This document shows positions 26,598 through 35,166 of a stretch of DNA of 64,000 bases, piece after piece. Made by a program: the position numbers and the translations under genes. This DNA comes from Nonomuraea sp. NBC_00507 (GTDB lineage Bacteria; Actinomycetota; Actinomycetes; Streptosporangiales; Streptosporangiaceae). Numbering within the stretch: position 1 is the first letter of the stretch; each line of letters opens with the position of its first letter. The stretch is from assembly GCF_036013525.1 (NCBI RefSeq), contig NZ_CP107853.1:10602001-10666000 (forward strand). The letters run 5' to 3'. The notes beneath the pieces are model-generated. The model was given only the letters and a program-made list of their open reading frames with translations, was not told the DNA's origin and did not search any database.

Positions 26598-29006
26598 GTG
26601 ATCAACGACGGCTACACACGACGGGGCGTGCTGGCGACCGGGTTAGGCGCCGCCGCCGGAACCCTGCTGACGAGCGGCGTCCCCGCACGGGCCGCCACCA
26701 CCGACGGCAACCCTCTTGCCCTCTGGTACACGCGCCCCGCCACCGCCTGGCTGGAGGCGCTGCCGGTCGGCTGCGGGCGGCTCGGCGCGATGGTGTTCGG
26801 CGGCGTGGCCACCGAACGGTTCCAGCTCAACGAGGACAGCATCTGGGCCGGTGGGCCGCACACCTACGACAGTCCCGAGGCGCTGGCCGCGCTCCCCGAG
26901 ATCAGGCGGCTGGTCTGGGAGGACAAGTGGCAGGCGGCGCAGAACCTGGCCGACCGGACATTCCTCGGCAGGCCCAGCGAACAGGCGCCGTACCAGGTGC
27001 TCGGCGACCTGACGCTGACGTTCCCCGGCTCGGCCGAGTTCACGGAGTACCGCCGCGAGCTGGACCTGACGCGGGCGGTCACCACTGTGACGTACGTCCG
27101 CGACGGCGTGCGCCACACGCGCGAAGTCTTCGCCAGCAACCCCGACCAGGTCATCGTCGTCCGGCTCACGGCCGACAAGCCCGGCTCCGTGACCTTCCAG
27201 GCGGCCTTCTCCAGCCCGCAGTCCTCCGGCGTCGCCGCTGCCGGGCGGGACACGATCGCCCTCGACGGGGTCAGCGGCGACACCCAGGGGCTCAAGGGCG
27301 AGGTGCGTTTCCGCGCCCTGGCCAAGGCCCAGGCCAAGGGCGGCACGGTCCGCGCCGACGGCGGCACGCTGGTCGTCGAGGGCGCCGACGAGGTCACGCT
27401 GCTGATCTCCATGGGCTCCAGCTACCGCAGCTACAAGGACGTCGGCGGTGACCCGGCCGAGGTCGCGGGGCGGCATCTCGAGCGGGCGGGCGGGCAGCCG
27501 TACGAGGTGCTGCGGCGTAAGCACGTCCACGACTACCAGCGGCTCTTCGGCCGGGTCGAGATCGACCTGGGCACCTCGGAGGCGGTCGCGCTGCCGACCG
27601 ACGAGCGCATCGCGCGCCGGCAGCTCGACACCGACCCGCAGCTGGCCGCCCTGTACTTCCAGTACGGCCGCTATCTGCTGATCTCCTGCTCCCGCTCCCC
27701 CGGCTATGCCGCGAACCTGCAGGGCATCTGGAACGACTCGCTGACGCCCGCGTGGGAGTCGAAGTACACCATCAACATCAACTGCGAGATGAACTACTGG
27801 CCGGCCGGGCCCGCCAACCTCATCGAGTGCATGGACCCGCTGTTCGACCTGATCAAGGATCTGTCGGAGACGGGCGCCAAGACCGCGCGGACGCAGTACG
27901 GCGCGGGCGGCTGGGTGGCGCACCACAACACCGACGGCTGGCGCGGCACGGCGCCCGTGGACTTCGCCTTCTACGGCGTGTGGCCCACCGGCGGCGCGTG
28001 GTTGTGCCTGACGTTGTGGGAGCACTACCTCTACACGGGGGACGAGCGGCGGCTGCGCGAGCACTTCCCGCTGATCAAGGGATCGGTGGAGTTCTTCCTC
28101 GACACGCTGCAGACCGACCCCAGGACCGGCTACCTGGTGACCAACCCGTCGCACTCACCCGAGGTGGGGCACCACGAGGACGGCGACGAGAACGTCAGCA
28201 TCTGTGCCGGGCCGACCATGGACATGCAGATCCTGCGGGACCTGTTCGAGGCCTTCGCCTCCGCGTCCGAGGTCCTGGGGCGGGAGCCGGAGATGCGGGA
28301 GAAGGCGCTGGAGGCGCGTTCCCGGCTCGTGCCGAACCAGGTCGGCCACCTCGGGCAGATCCAGGAGTGGCAGGAGGACTACCGCGGTGACGCGGCGCTG
28401 TCGCGCAGCCGGCACATCTCGCACCTGTGGGGCCTGTTTCCCGGGCACCAGATCGACCCGCGCCTGTCGCCGGAGCTGGCCGCGGCCGCCCGCCGGACCT
28501 TGCAACTGCGCGGGGAGGCGGGGGCCGGGTGGTCGCTGGCCTGGAAGATCAACTTCTGGGCGCGGCTGCTGGACGCGGCGGAGGCGTACAAGCGGCTGGG
28601 GAACCTGCTGGTGCCGGCCAGGACCGCGCCGAACATGTTCGACCTGCACCCGCCTTTTCAGATCGACGGCAACTTCGGCGGCACGTCGGGGATCACGGAG
28701 ATGTTGTTGCAGAGCCACGCGGACCAGGTGCATGTGCTGCCCGCCCTGCCGGCCGCCTGGCCTTCCGGGTCGTTCCGTGGGCTGCGGGCGCGGGGCGGCT
28801 TCGAGGTGTCCCTGGAGTGGGCCGGCGGGGCACTGACGCGCGGGCGGATCCGCTCGGACCTGGGCCGCCGGCTGACCCTCCGCACCTCGAAGCCGGTCAC
28901 GGTGACGCGGGACGGCCGCCCGGTCGAAGCCGGCCGCCCGGAGCCCACCGTGCTCGTCCTCGACACCCGCCGCCACGCCGTCTACGACCTCGCCCCGTCC
29001 CCCTGA
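26598..29006 (+). CDS. secreted GH95 alpha-L-fucosidase/galactosidase
   Basis: An 802-residue enzyme with a twin-arginine-type leader ([22 protein letters not shown]). The GH95 N-terminal beta domain opens with [31 protein letters not shown], and the (alpha/alpha)6 barrel follows. Residues known in GH95 AfcA are conserved: Asn393 and Asn395 ([11 protein letters not shown]), Glu522 (PSHSPE) and Asp690 (FQIDGNFGG). It hydrolyses alpha-1,2-linked L-fucose, or L-galactose in plant polymers, by inversion. The start is GTG with AGGAG five bases upstream. Its product is a fit for the lactonase and SDR nearby. Confidence 0.93.
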   Translation: MINDGYTRRGVLATGLGAAAGTLLTSGVPARAATTDGNPLALWYTRPATAWLEALPVGCGRLGAMVFGGVATERFQLNEDSIWAGGPHTYDSPEALAALPEIRRLVWEDKWQAAQNLADRTFLGRPSEQAPYQVLGDLTLTFPGSAEFTEYRRELDLTRAVTTVTYVRDGVRHTREVFASNPDQVIVVRLTADKPGSVTFQAAFSSPQSSGVAAAGRDTIALDGVSGDTQGLKGEVRFRALAKAQAKGGTVRADGGTLVVEGADEVTLLISMGSSYRSYKDVGGDPAEVAGRHLERAGGQPYEVLRRKHVHDYQRLFGRVEIDLGTSEAVALPTDERIARRQLDTDPQLAALYFQYGRYLLISCSRSPGYAANLQGIWNDSLTPAWESKYTININCEMNYWPAGPANLIECMDPLFDLIKDLSETGAKTARTQYGAGGWVAHHNTDGWRGTAPVDFAFYGVWPTGGAWLCLTLWEHYLYTGDERRLREHFPLIKGSVEFFLDTLQTDPRTGYLVTNPSHSPEVGHHEDGDENVSICAGPTMDMQILRDLFEAFASASEVLGREPEMREKALEARSRLVPNQVGHLGQIQEWQEDYRGDAALSRSRHISHLWGLFPGHQIDPRLSPELAAAARRTLQLRGEAGAGWSLAWKINFWARLLDAAEAYKRLGNLLVPARTAPNMFDLHPPFQIDGNFGGTSGITEMLLQSHADQVHVLPALPAAWPSGSFRGLRARGGFEVSLEWAGGALTRGRIRSDLGRRLTLRTSKPVTVTRDGRPVEAGRPEPTVLVLDTRRHAVYDLAPSP

Positions 29007-29149
29007 CCCAGCTGTCCGACCACGAGCAGTGGGAGCGCTACAGCCGCGCCCGCATCGAGGAGGGCGGCGCCCTGTCGGACTACTACCCCCTCACCCCCGA
29101 GACCCGCGCCGAGTACGAACGGTGGCGGGAAGTTAAGGAGAGCCAGTGA
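29003..29149 (+). CDS. small ORF coupled to GH95 and the next gene
   Basis: An open frame of about 46-48 codons bridges the GH95 stop and the next gene, one base back relative to the GH95 frame. It has strong third-position GC, a well-behaved amphipathic composition ([19 protein letters not shown], then [18 protein letters not shown]) and no stop. It ends in a GTGA overlap with the beta-helix gene. No ATG, GTG or TTG exists at its 5' end; CTG at 29003 or 29012 are the only candidate starts. Alternatively, slippage on the CCCCC run at 28999-29003 fuses it to GH95 as a C-terminal tail. Function unknown. Confidence 0.6.
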   Translation: MTQLSDHEQWERYSRARIEEGGALSDYYPLTPETRAEYERWREVKESQ

Positions 29150-30954
29150 TCCTCAGGTCCTTGGGCGCGATCGTCTTACTCCTCGGCGGGGTGACGACGC
29201 CCACCCCGGCGGCCAGGCCCTCGTGCGACTACTACGTCTCCCCCGCGGGCGGCGGCCAGGGCGACGGCAGCGCCCAGCGCCCGTGGACGTCCATCGAGCA
29301 GGCCCGCGACCAGCTGCGGTCGAAGAAGCGGCAGCAGAAGTGCGACATCGTCGTCAATCTCAAGGCCGGCGACTACGTCGTGGACAAAACGATCACCTTC
29401 ACCGAGGCCGACTCCGGCGAGAACGGCCACAAGATCATCTACCGCAGCGCGGACGGCCCCGGCAAGGCCCGCCTGCTCGGCGCCAAGCCGCTGACCGGCT
29501 GGCAGAAGCACACCGACACCATCTACAAGACCAAGATCGACCGGACCTTCTACACGCTCTTCGAGGACGGCAAGCGCGCCACGACCGCCCGTCACCCGAA
29601 CCGGACGAGCGACGACCTCTGGTCGCCTTACCTGTTCTCCGTGCTGGGCGAGCCGGAGAAGGAGGCGGTGCGCCAGTGGCTGTACTTCAAGCCGGAGGAC
29701 GTGCCGAAGGAGTGGGACGCCGACTTCGACAAGAACTCCCAGATCGTGGTCTGGTCGGGCGGCTCGTGGAGCTGGTTCACCGACACCGTGCCTCTGGGCG
29801 GCGCCGACTTCCGCAAGAACTTCTTCACGCTCAACCACTGGGCGCGCTACTCGTTCGTCAACAGCCGCAGCGGCTCGCGCTACTTCCTGCAGAACACGCT
29901 GCGGTTCCTGGACCAGCCGGGCGAGTACTACTTCGACTTCGCGAACAGTGAGGTCTACTACTGGCCGCGCACGTCGATCGACAAGGTCATGGCCCCGACC
30001 GTGAAGACGATCATCTCGCTGGCCGGGTCCTCCCCCGACCGGCGCGTGCAGAACGTCGCCTTCGACGGGCTGGCGCTGCAGTATTCCGACTTCGTGGACT
30101 GGTATCGGGCCGGGTGGATCAGCGAGGGCGACTCCGGCTACGAGCACAAGTATCCGGTCTACGACCGGCAGATCGAGATGCCGCGCAACCGGTTCGGGAT
30201 GATCACGCTGACCAACACCAGGGACATCGACCTGACCAGGCTGCGGCTGTCCGACAGCGGCTTCATGGGCGTCTACATGTTGTTCGCGAACGAGCGCGTC
30301 AAGGTGTCCGACAGCCTGCTGGAGAACATCGGCGCCGACGGCATCAAGGTCGAGGGCGGATATCCGGGCGAGGGCGACATTTCCGGACATCACGCGATCT
30401 CCAATAGCTACATCTCCCACGTCGGCGAGCTGGTCCCCGGCGACGCGGCCGGCATCGAGCTGCTGAGCACCGGCAACAACGTGGTCAGCAACATCGTCGT
30501 CAAGCACAGCGCCCGCTACGGCATCAGCCTCGAGGTCCGTCCCGAGGTCAAGGACGAGGACAACTACGCGCGCAACAACCGGTTCTCCTACATCCGCATC
30601 GAGGAGGCGGGGCTGGACAGCGGGGACATGGGCGCCTTCTACACCTACGGCGTCTCCAACTCCGACCCGCACCCGATCGACAACCACGTCTCGCAGATGG
30701 TGATCGGCGACGTCATCAACGACCCCGGCGGCGCGATGCCCGACAGCGGGACCCGCGGGGTGCACATGGACGCCGGCGGCTGCGGGTTCTCCTTCGAGAA
30801 CATCGAGGTCGGCAAGGTCAGCGACGACAAGTACCAGAGCTACCAGTGCAACGAGGTCAAGAACGCCAACTGGGCAACCGGCTTCGACGCCTCCCAGATG
30901 GAGTACGACAAGATCGGCGTCACCAGCGCCTTCCCCTATCCGATCCCCAGCTAG
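29146..30954 (+). CDS. secreted beta-helix glycosidase-like protein (GH141-like)
   Basis: A 602-residue secreted protein with a short Sec signal peptide (LGAIVLLLGGVTTPTPAARP). The entry motif YYVSPAGGGQGDGSAQRPWTSIEQARDQLR is shared by parallel beta-helix glycosidases. A lectin-like insert follows, then helix turns (NTRDIDLTRLRLSDSGFMGVYML, LLENIGADGIKVEGG, GNNVVSNIVVKHSARYGISLEV). The size and layout resemble GH141, which includes a fucosidase acting on rhamnogalacturonan II; GH120 or a non-catalytic member are alternatives. The GTG start overlaps the small ORF stop. It sits between GH95 and GH106 genes, supporting a pectin side-chain role. Confidence 0.72.
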   Translation: MILRSLGAIVLLLGGVTTPTPAARPSCDYYVSPAGGGQGDGSAQRPWTSIEQARDQLRSKKRQQKCDIVVNLKAGDYVVDKTITFTEADSGENGHKIIYRSADGPGKARLLGAKPLTGWQKHTDTIYKTKIDRTFYTLFEDGKRATTARHPNRTSDDLWSPYLFSVLGEPEKEAVRQWLYFKPEDVPKEWDADFDKNSQIVVWSGGSWSWFTDTVPLGGADFRKNFFTLNHWARYSFVNSRSGSRYFLQNTLRFLDQPGEYYFDFANSEVYYWPRTSIDKVMAPTVKTIISLAGSSPDRRVQNVAFDGLALQYSDFVDWYRAGWISEGDSGYEHKYPVYDRQIEMPRNRFGMITLTNTRDIDLTRLRLSDSGFMGVYMLFANERVKVSDSLLENIGADGIKVEGGYPGEGDISGHHAISNSYISHVGELVPGDAAGIELLSTGNNVVSNIVVKHSARYGISLEVRPEVKDEDNYARNNRFSYIRIEEAGLDSGDMGAFYTYGVSNSDPHPIDNHVSQMVIGDVINDPGGAMPDSGTRGVHMDAGGCGFSFENIEVGKVSDDKYQSYQCNEVKNANWATGFDASQMEYDKIGVTSAFPYPIPS

Positions 30955-31034
30955 GCGAGGCCTGGACTGCGGGGTGCCGGCCGAGCGGGCGGCGCCCCGC
31001 CGGCCGGCGCCGTCCTCACCCCCTGGAGCGCCCG

Positions 31035-33962
31035 TTGAACGACCTCACGCGTCGCGGCTTCCTCTTCTCGGCCGCCGCCTCCACCACGCTCGCCCTGGCC
31101 TCCCCGGCCGCCTCCGCCTCGGCGGGCTCCTCTGGAGCGTCTGACGCCGCCGGCGCAGGCTGGTTCGCCCGGCCCGCCCCCAAGGCCGTCCGCCCGATGG
31201 TGCGCTGGTGGTGGCCGGATGCCCACGTCGATCCCGCCGAGATCAGGCGGGAGGTCGACCAGCTCGCCGACGCCGGGTTCGGCGGCGCGGAGATCGCGGC
31301 GGTGCACCACAGCATCCGCGACAAGTCCGTGCTCGACCCGGCCAGGCACGGCTGGGGCACACCCGCGTGGAACGCCGGCGTCGAGGCCGCGCTCGACCAG
31401 GCGGCCAGGCGCGGCTTCACGATCGACCTCACCATCGGCCCGTCCTGGCCGGCGGCCGTCCCCACGATCACCCCCGAGAGCGAGGCGGCGGTCAAGGAGC
31501 TGGCCTACGGCTCGGTCACGGTGTCGGGCGGCGCCACGTACGCGGGCGAGGCGCCGCCTCCTGCCGTGGCCGGGCATCCGGCGCGCAAGCTTCTCCTCGT
31601 CCAGGCGGCCAGGATCGAGCCGGCGAACTCCACCCGCGACGAGACCGGCCTCGACCCCGCTTCCGTGGTCGAGGTGGCCGTAGCCGGCGGGCAGGTCACC
31701 TGGACCGCACCGGCCGACGGCGAGTGGGTGCTGATCGCGTACTGGGAGCGCGGCTCGGGCCAGCGTCCCGAGTCCGGCCCGCACACCGAGCCGGAAGCGT
31801 ATGTCATCGACCACTTCAGCCGGACGGGCACCCAGGCGGTGATCGACTACTGGGAGTCCACGCTGCTGACGCCTGCTGTGCGCAGGCTGCTGAAACGTTC
31901 GGGCGGCGCGCTGTTCGAGGACTCCATCGAGATCGAGACGGATGCGCTGCCGTGGACGCCCGGGCTGCCGGCGGAGTTCAAGCGGCGGCGGGGCTACGAC
32001 GTGGCGCCCTTCCTGCCCGTCATCGTCCTGAAGGAAGAGGACCAGGTCTTCGCCTACGACGCGGCGCTGACCCGGCACGCGCGTAAGGACTACTGGGACA
32101 CCGTGTCCGAGCTGTTCAACGAGCACCACTTCGGGATGCTGCGCGACTGGGCGCATTCGATCGGCCTGGAGCTGCGGGCGCAGCCGTACGGGCTGCGGAC
32201 CGACGCCATCGCCGCCGCGGCCGTCCTCGACGTCGCCGAGGGCGAGTCGCTCGGGTTCAAGAACCTCGACGACTACCGGTGCCTGGCCGGGGGCCGGGAC
32301 CTCGCCGGGCGGGAGGTGATGTCCTGCGAGGCAGGGGCGTACCAGGGCGGGGCGTACACCACCACCTGGAAGAAGCTGCTGCGCACCATGGGCGGCGCGT
32401 ACGCGGCGGGGCTCAACCAGACCGTGCTGCACGGCTTCTCCTACGCCTCCGCCCCGGGCGCCGGCTGGCCCGGCTTCGCCGCGTTCACGCCGTACAACGG
32501 GACGGCGGGCTACGCGGAGTCCTGGGGGCCGCGCCAGCCGACCTGGCGACACATGAGCGATTTATCGGGATATTTCGCCCGAGTGCATGCGGTCATGCGG
32601 GCCGGCGCGCCGCGCGCCGACGTAGCGGTCCTGCGGCAGACCGGATACACCAAGACCGGCATCGGAGCCTCCTGGTTCACCTCGAGCGGCGTGCCCGCCG
32701 GGTGGACGCATCAGTTCATCAGCGAGCCGCTGCTCGATCTTCCAGCCGCCCGGGTCGCGCGGGGGCGGCTGGCACCGGACGGGCCGGCGTACAAGGCGCT
32801 GTTCGTCGAAGGCGACAAGTTCTACGCCGCCGAATGCACGATGACCCTCCGGGTCGCGCGGCGCCTGCTGGAGTACGCCGGGGCCGGGCTGCCCATCGTG
32901 CTGCTCGGGGCCTGGCGGGCCGCCGCTGTGCCCGGCGTCGCCCGCGACGGCGAGAACGAGCAGCTCAGAGCCATGATCGCGGACCTGCTCGCCCGCCCCA
33001 CCGTGCGCATGGTCACCGCCCAGGCGGAGGTCCCCGCCGCGCTCGACGCGCTCGGTGTGCGCTCCGACGTCCGGTACGCCACCGCGTCCACGCTGCTCAC
33101 GGCCCGCCGCGTGGCAGGCGACGTCGACTATTACTACCTGTGCAACGGCAAACACGTCGAGAACCCCAAACCGCCTGTGGCCCCCATCGACCACGACGTC
33201 ACGCTGGCCCGAAAGGCCCGGGACGGGGTGCCGTACCTGCTGGACCCGTGGACGGGGCGGGTCCAGCGGGCGGCGCTCTACACGGAGGAGGGCGACGGGA
33301 TCCGGCTGCGGGTGGCGCTGCGGCCGGGCGAGTCGATGGTCGTGGCCATCGGCCGTCCCGGCCTGTTCGGGACCCCGGCGCGGACGGCGCCGCACGTGGT
33401 CGCGACGGACGCCGACCTGGTCAGGTACGACGGGAGCACTCTGGTGGTGCGCGCCTCCCGCGCGGGGAAGTACACGACCACGCTGTCCGACGGCCGGACC
33501 GTCACCTCCGTCATCGGGCCGGTGCCCGAGCCGACCGTGCTGTCGTCGTGGCGGCTGGAAGTGGAGGACTGGCGGCCGGAGGGCACGGTCGCGCACCGGC
33601 TGGATCTCGACCGGCTCGCCTCTTGGTCGACCATTCCGGAGCTGGCCGACGTCTCGGGCATCGGCCTGTACTCCACTGACGTCCACGTGGAAGGCGGGGC
33701 GTACCTGGACCTCGGCGAGGTGACCGACACGTGCCGGGTCCTCGTCGACGGCCGCCGCCTGGATCCCGTGAACCAGCTCAATCCGGTCGTTGACCTCGGG
33801 CGAGGCGCCAGGACCCTGCAGGTGGAGGTGGCGACGCCTCTCGGCAACCGGCTCCGCGTCGCCGACCCGGCCGTCTACGGTGGCCTGGCCCGCCAGCCGT
33901 ACGGCCTCGTGGGTCCGGTCAGGCTGGTGCCGTACGGCGAGGTCCGTGTGGACGCCCGATGA
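31035..33962 (+). CDS. TAT-exported GH106-type alpha-L-rhamnosidase
   Basis: A 975-residue protein with a twin-arginine signal (LTRRGFLFSAAASTTLALASPAASA). The catalytic region starts with VRPMVRWWWPDAHVDPAEIRREVDQLADAGFGGAEI and contains the family block FEDSIEIETDALPWTPGLPAEFKRRRGYD, HHFGMLRDWAHSIGLELRAQPYG and AEGESLGF. A C-terminal beta-sandwich carries YLDLGEVTDTCRVLVDGRRL. It should release L-rhamnose from rhamnogalacturonan-type pectin. The TTG start has GGAG seven bases upstream; a longer frame from 30846 overlaps the preceding gene and is rejected. It ends the CAZyme series. Confidence 0.88.
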   Translation: MNDLTRRGFLFSAAASTTLALASPAASASAGSSGASDAAGAGWFARPAPKAVRPMVRWWWPDAHVDPAEIRREVDQLADAGFGGAEIAAVHHSIRDKSVLDPARHGWGTPAWNAGVEAALDQAARRGFTIDLTIGPSWPAAVPTITPESEAAVKELAYGSVTVSGGATYAGEAPPPAVAGHPARKLLLVQAARIEPANSTRDETGLDPASVVEVAVAGGQVTWTAPADGEWVLIAYWERGSGQRPESGPHTEPEAYVIDHFSRTGTQAVIDYWESTLLTPAVRRLLKRSGGALFEDSIEIETDALPWTPGLPAEFKRRRGYDVAPFLPVIVLKEEDQVFAYDAALTRHARKDYWDTVSELFNEHHFGMLRDWAHSIGLELRAQPYGLRTDAIAAAAVLDVAEGESLGFKNLDDYRCLAGGRDLAGREVMSCEAGAYQGGAYTTTWKKLLRTMGGAYAAGLNQTVLHGFSYASAPGAGWPGFAAFTPYNGTAGYAESWGPRQPTWRHMSDLSGYFARVHAVMRAGAPRADVAVLRQTGYTKTGIGASWFTSSGVPAGWTHQFISEPLLDLPAARVARGRLAPDGPAYKALFVEGDKFYAAECTMTLRVARRLLEYAGAGLPIVLLGAWRAAAVPGVARDGENEQLRAMIADLLARPTVRMVTAQAEVPAALDALGVRSDVRYATASTLLTARRVAGDVDYYYLCNGKHVENPKPPVAPIDHDVTLARKARDGVPYLLDPWTGRVQRAALYTEEGDGIRLRVALRPGESMVVAIGRPGLFGTPARTAPHVVATDADLVRYDGSTLVVRASRAGKYTTTLSDGRTVTSVIGPVPEPTVLSSWRLEVEDWRPEGTVAHRLDLDRLASWSTIPELADVSGIGLYSTDVHVEGGAYLDLGEVTDTCRVLVDGRRLDPVNQLNPVVDLGRGARTLQVEVATPLGNRLRVADPAVYGGLARQPYGLVGPVRLVPYGEVRVDAR

Positions 33963-33968
33963 AACGCG

Positions 33969-34397
33969 TCAGTCGCGCGACCCCCGCACGCGCCTGGCAG
34001 CCACGGTCAGCACGGTCAATCCGGCCAGTGCCAGCAGCGAGATGAACACCCACTCCTCTGAGCCGCCCGGCCCGTAGACGCGGGACTCGCGCCCCGTGTC
34101 CACGGCCCGGGTGGTCTCTCCGGCTGCGAGCACGGTGCGATCGCTGCCGTACAGTTCGACATCGCGCCGCATGACCCGCCCGTCACCGGAGGCGAAGTCC
34201 CCGGCCCAGACGCAGGACTCGTGCCCAGGATGCTGGACGCACCGCAGCTGCTTGGCGGTGAACACCCCGCTCACGCCGTCGGCGCGGGCGGCCCGTATGG
34301 CCGGGCCGAGCGCGGGGACGGACACGAACAGCAACAACAGCCCTACAACGGCCAGCGCTACCGTGAACCCGCTCAACCGCCGTTTCGTGACCGTCAT
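33969..34397 (-). CDS. small membrane protein, two membrane segments
   Basis: A 142-residue protein with an N-terminal membrane helix (VALAVVGLLLLFVSVPALGPAI), an extracytoplasmic loop of about 85 residues with two cysteines (LRCVQHPGHESCVWAGDF) that could form a disulfide, and a C-terminal helix (WVFISLLALAGLTVLTVA) ending in a basic tail. No family is recognised. It follows the histidine-rich membrane protein gene by three bases on the same strand, so the two form an operon. Confidence 0.7.
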   Translation of the reverse strand: MTVTKRRLSGFTVALAVVGLLLLFVSVPALGPAIRAARADGVSGVFTAKQLRCVQHPGHESCVWAGDFASGDGRVMRRDVELYGSDRTVLAAGETTRAVDTGRESRVYGPGGSEEWVFISLLALAGLTVLTVAARRVRGSRD

Positions 34398-34400
34398 GAC

Positions 34401-34940
34401 CTAGTGTGCGACCGCGCAGGTGCAGGAGGCGCCCGACCGCTCCGCGGGGGTGGGGTGGCGGTGGAGGAGCATCGCCACCACCATGGGCGCGAAGACGAGG
34501 GCGTTGTAGAAGAGGTGCAGCTCCATCCTGGGCAGGATCAGCTGCAGAACGCTCGTCGGGACCGGCCGGCCCATCAGGTAGACGCCGCTGAGCTTCTGCA
34601 CGAGCAGCAGCAGATGCTCCAGGTGGTGCCAGACCTGGATGCCCAGAGAGATGTTCCACCAAAGTCGTGACCTGCCGGTGAAGCCCTTGCGGAGCATGAT
34701 GAGGCCCACGAGCATGAGCAGCGCGTACCCGTAGTGCATCCACTCCGAGGTCACCAGCCAGGGGAAGGGCATGCCGAGCACGCCCCGGGCTTCGCTTAAC
34801 GGCCAGCCCCAGGCATAGACTTGCACGGCCTGAGTCACGTGCTCGGCCCAGTGGGCCACCACGATGACCATGAAGATCGTGAGCGCGCTCTTGTGGTGGC
34901 GCCCGTTGAGCGTGGACGCGCTGATCGTCATCGTGGCCAT
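34401..34940 (-). CDS. histidine-rich polytopic membrane protein
   Basis: A 179-residue protein with four or five predicted membrane helices. Paired histidines recur inside or at the edge of the helices: VAHWAEHV, EWMHYGYAL, VWHHLEHLL and ELHLFYNAL. Such an array could ligate haem, a di-metal centre or copper, but no characterised family was recognised. The C-terminal tail carries CTCAVAH after HRHPTPAERSGAS, a possible extra metal site. It is translated just before the two-helix membrane protein and is divergent from the ATPase gene. Confidence 0.7.
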   Translation of the reverse strand: MATMTISASTLNGRHHKSALTIFMVIVVAHWAEHVTQAVQVYAWGWPLSEARGVLGMPFPWLVTSEWMHYGYALLMLVGLIMLRKGFTGRSRLWWNISLGIQVWHHLEHLLLLVQKLSGVYLMGRPVPTSVLQLILPRMELHLFYNALVFAPMVVAMLLHRHPTPAERSGASCTCAVAH

Positions 34941-35137
34941 TTCTCACCTCGTGTTTCTTGCGATGACGCTGCCTGAAAGTGCCACAGTGACGCTGGGGGT
35001 ACGCGCAGCGACGAGCAGCACAGGCAAGACGATCTCCGATGGCACTGGCAATCTGGTTGCAAGCGACTGGCAAAACGGCAGCGACGCCTTCGCCGCCCAA
35101 GATCAAGGCGGGTTACGGTGGCATGTTGAACTAGACT

Positions 35138-35143
35138 TATAAT
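35138..35143 (+). promoter_or_regulatory. putative -10 element of the ATPase gene
   Basis: TATAAT lies in an unusually AT-rich patch (35130-35160), 24 bases before the GTG of the ATPase gene. No strong -35 is seen at 17 bases (TTACGG lies 19 bases upstream). The patch stands out against the high-GC background. Confidence 0.5.
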
Positions 35144-35166
35144 AATCATACTTCTATATTGTTGGA

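Noticed and set aside
30846..31034. Longer N-terminus for the GH106 protein
   Set aside because: It reads through the end of the previous gene; the TTG at 31035 has a ribosome site and starts a clean twin-arginine signal.
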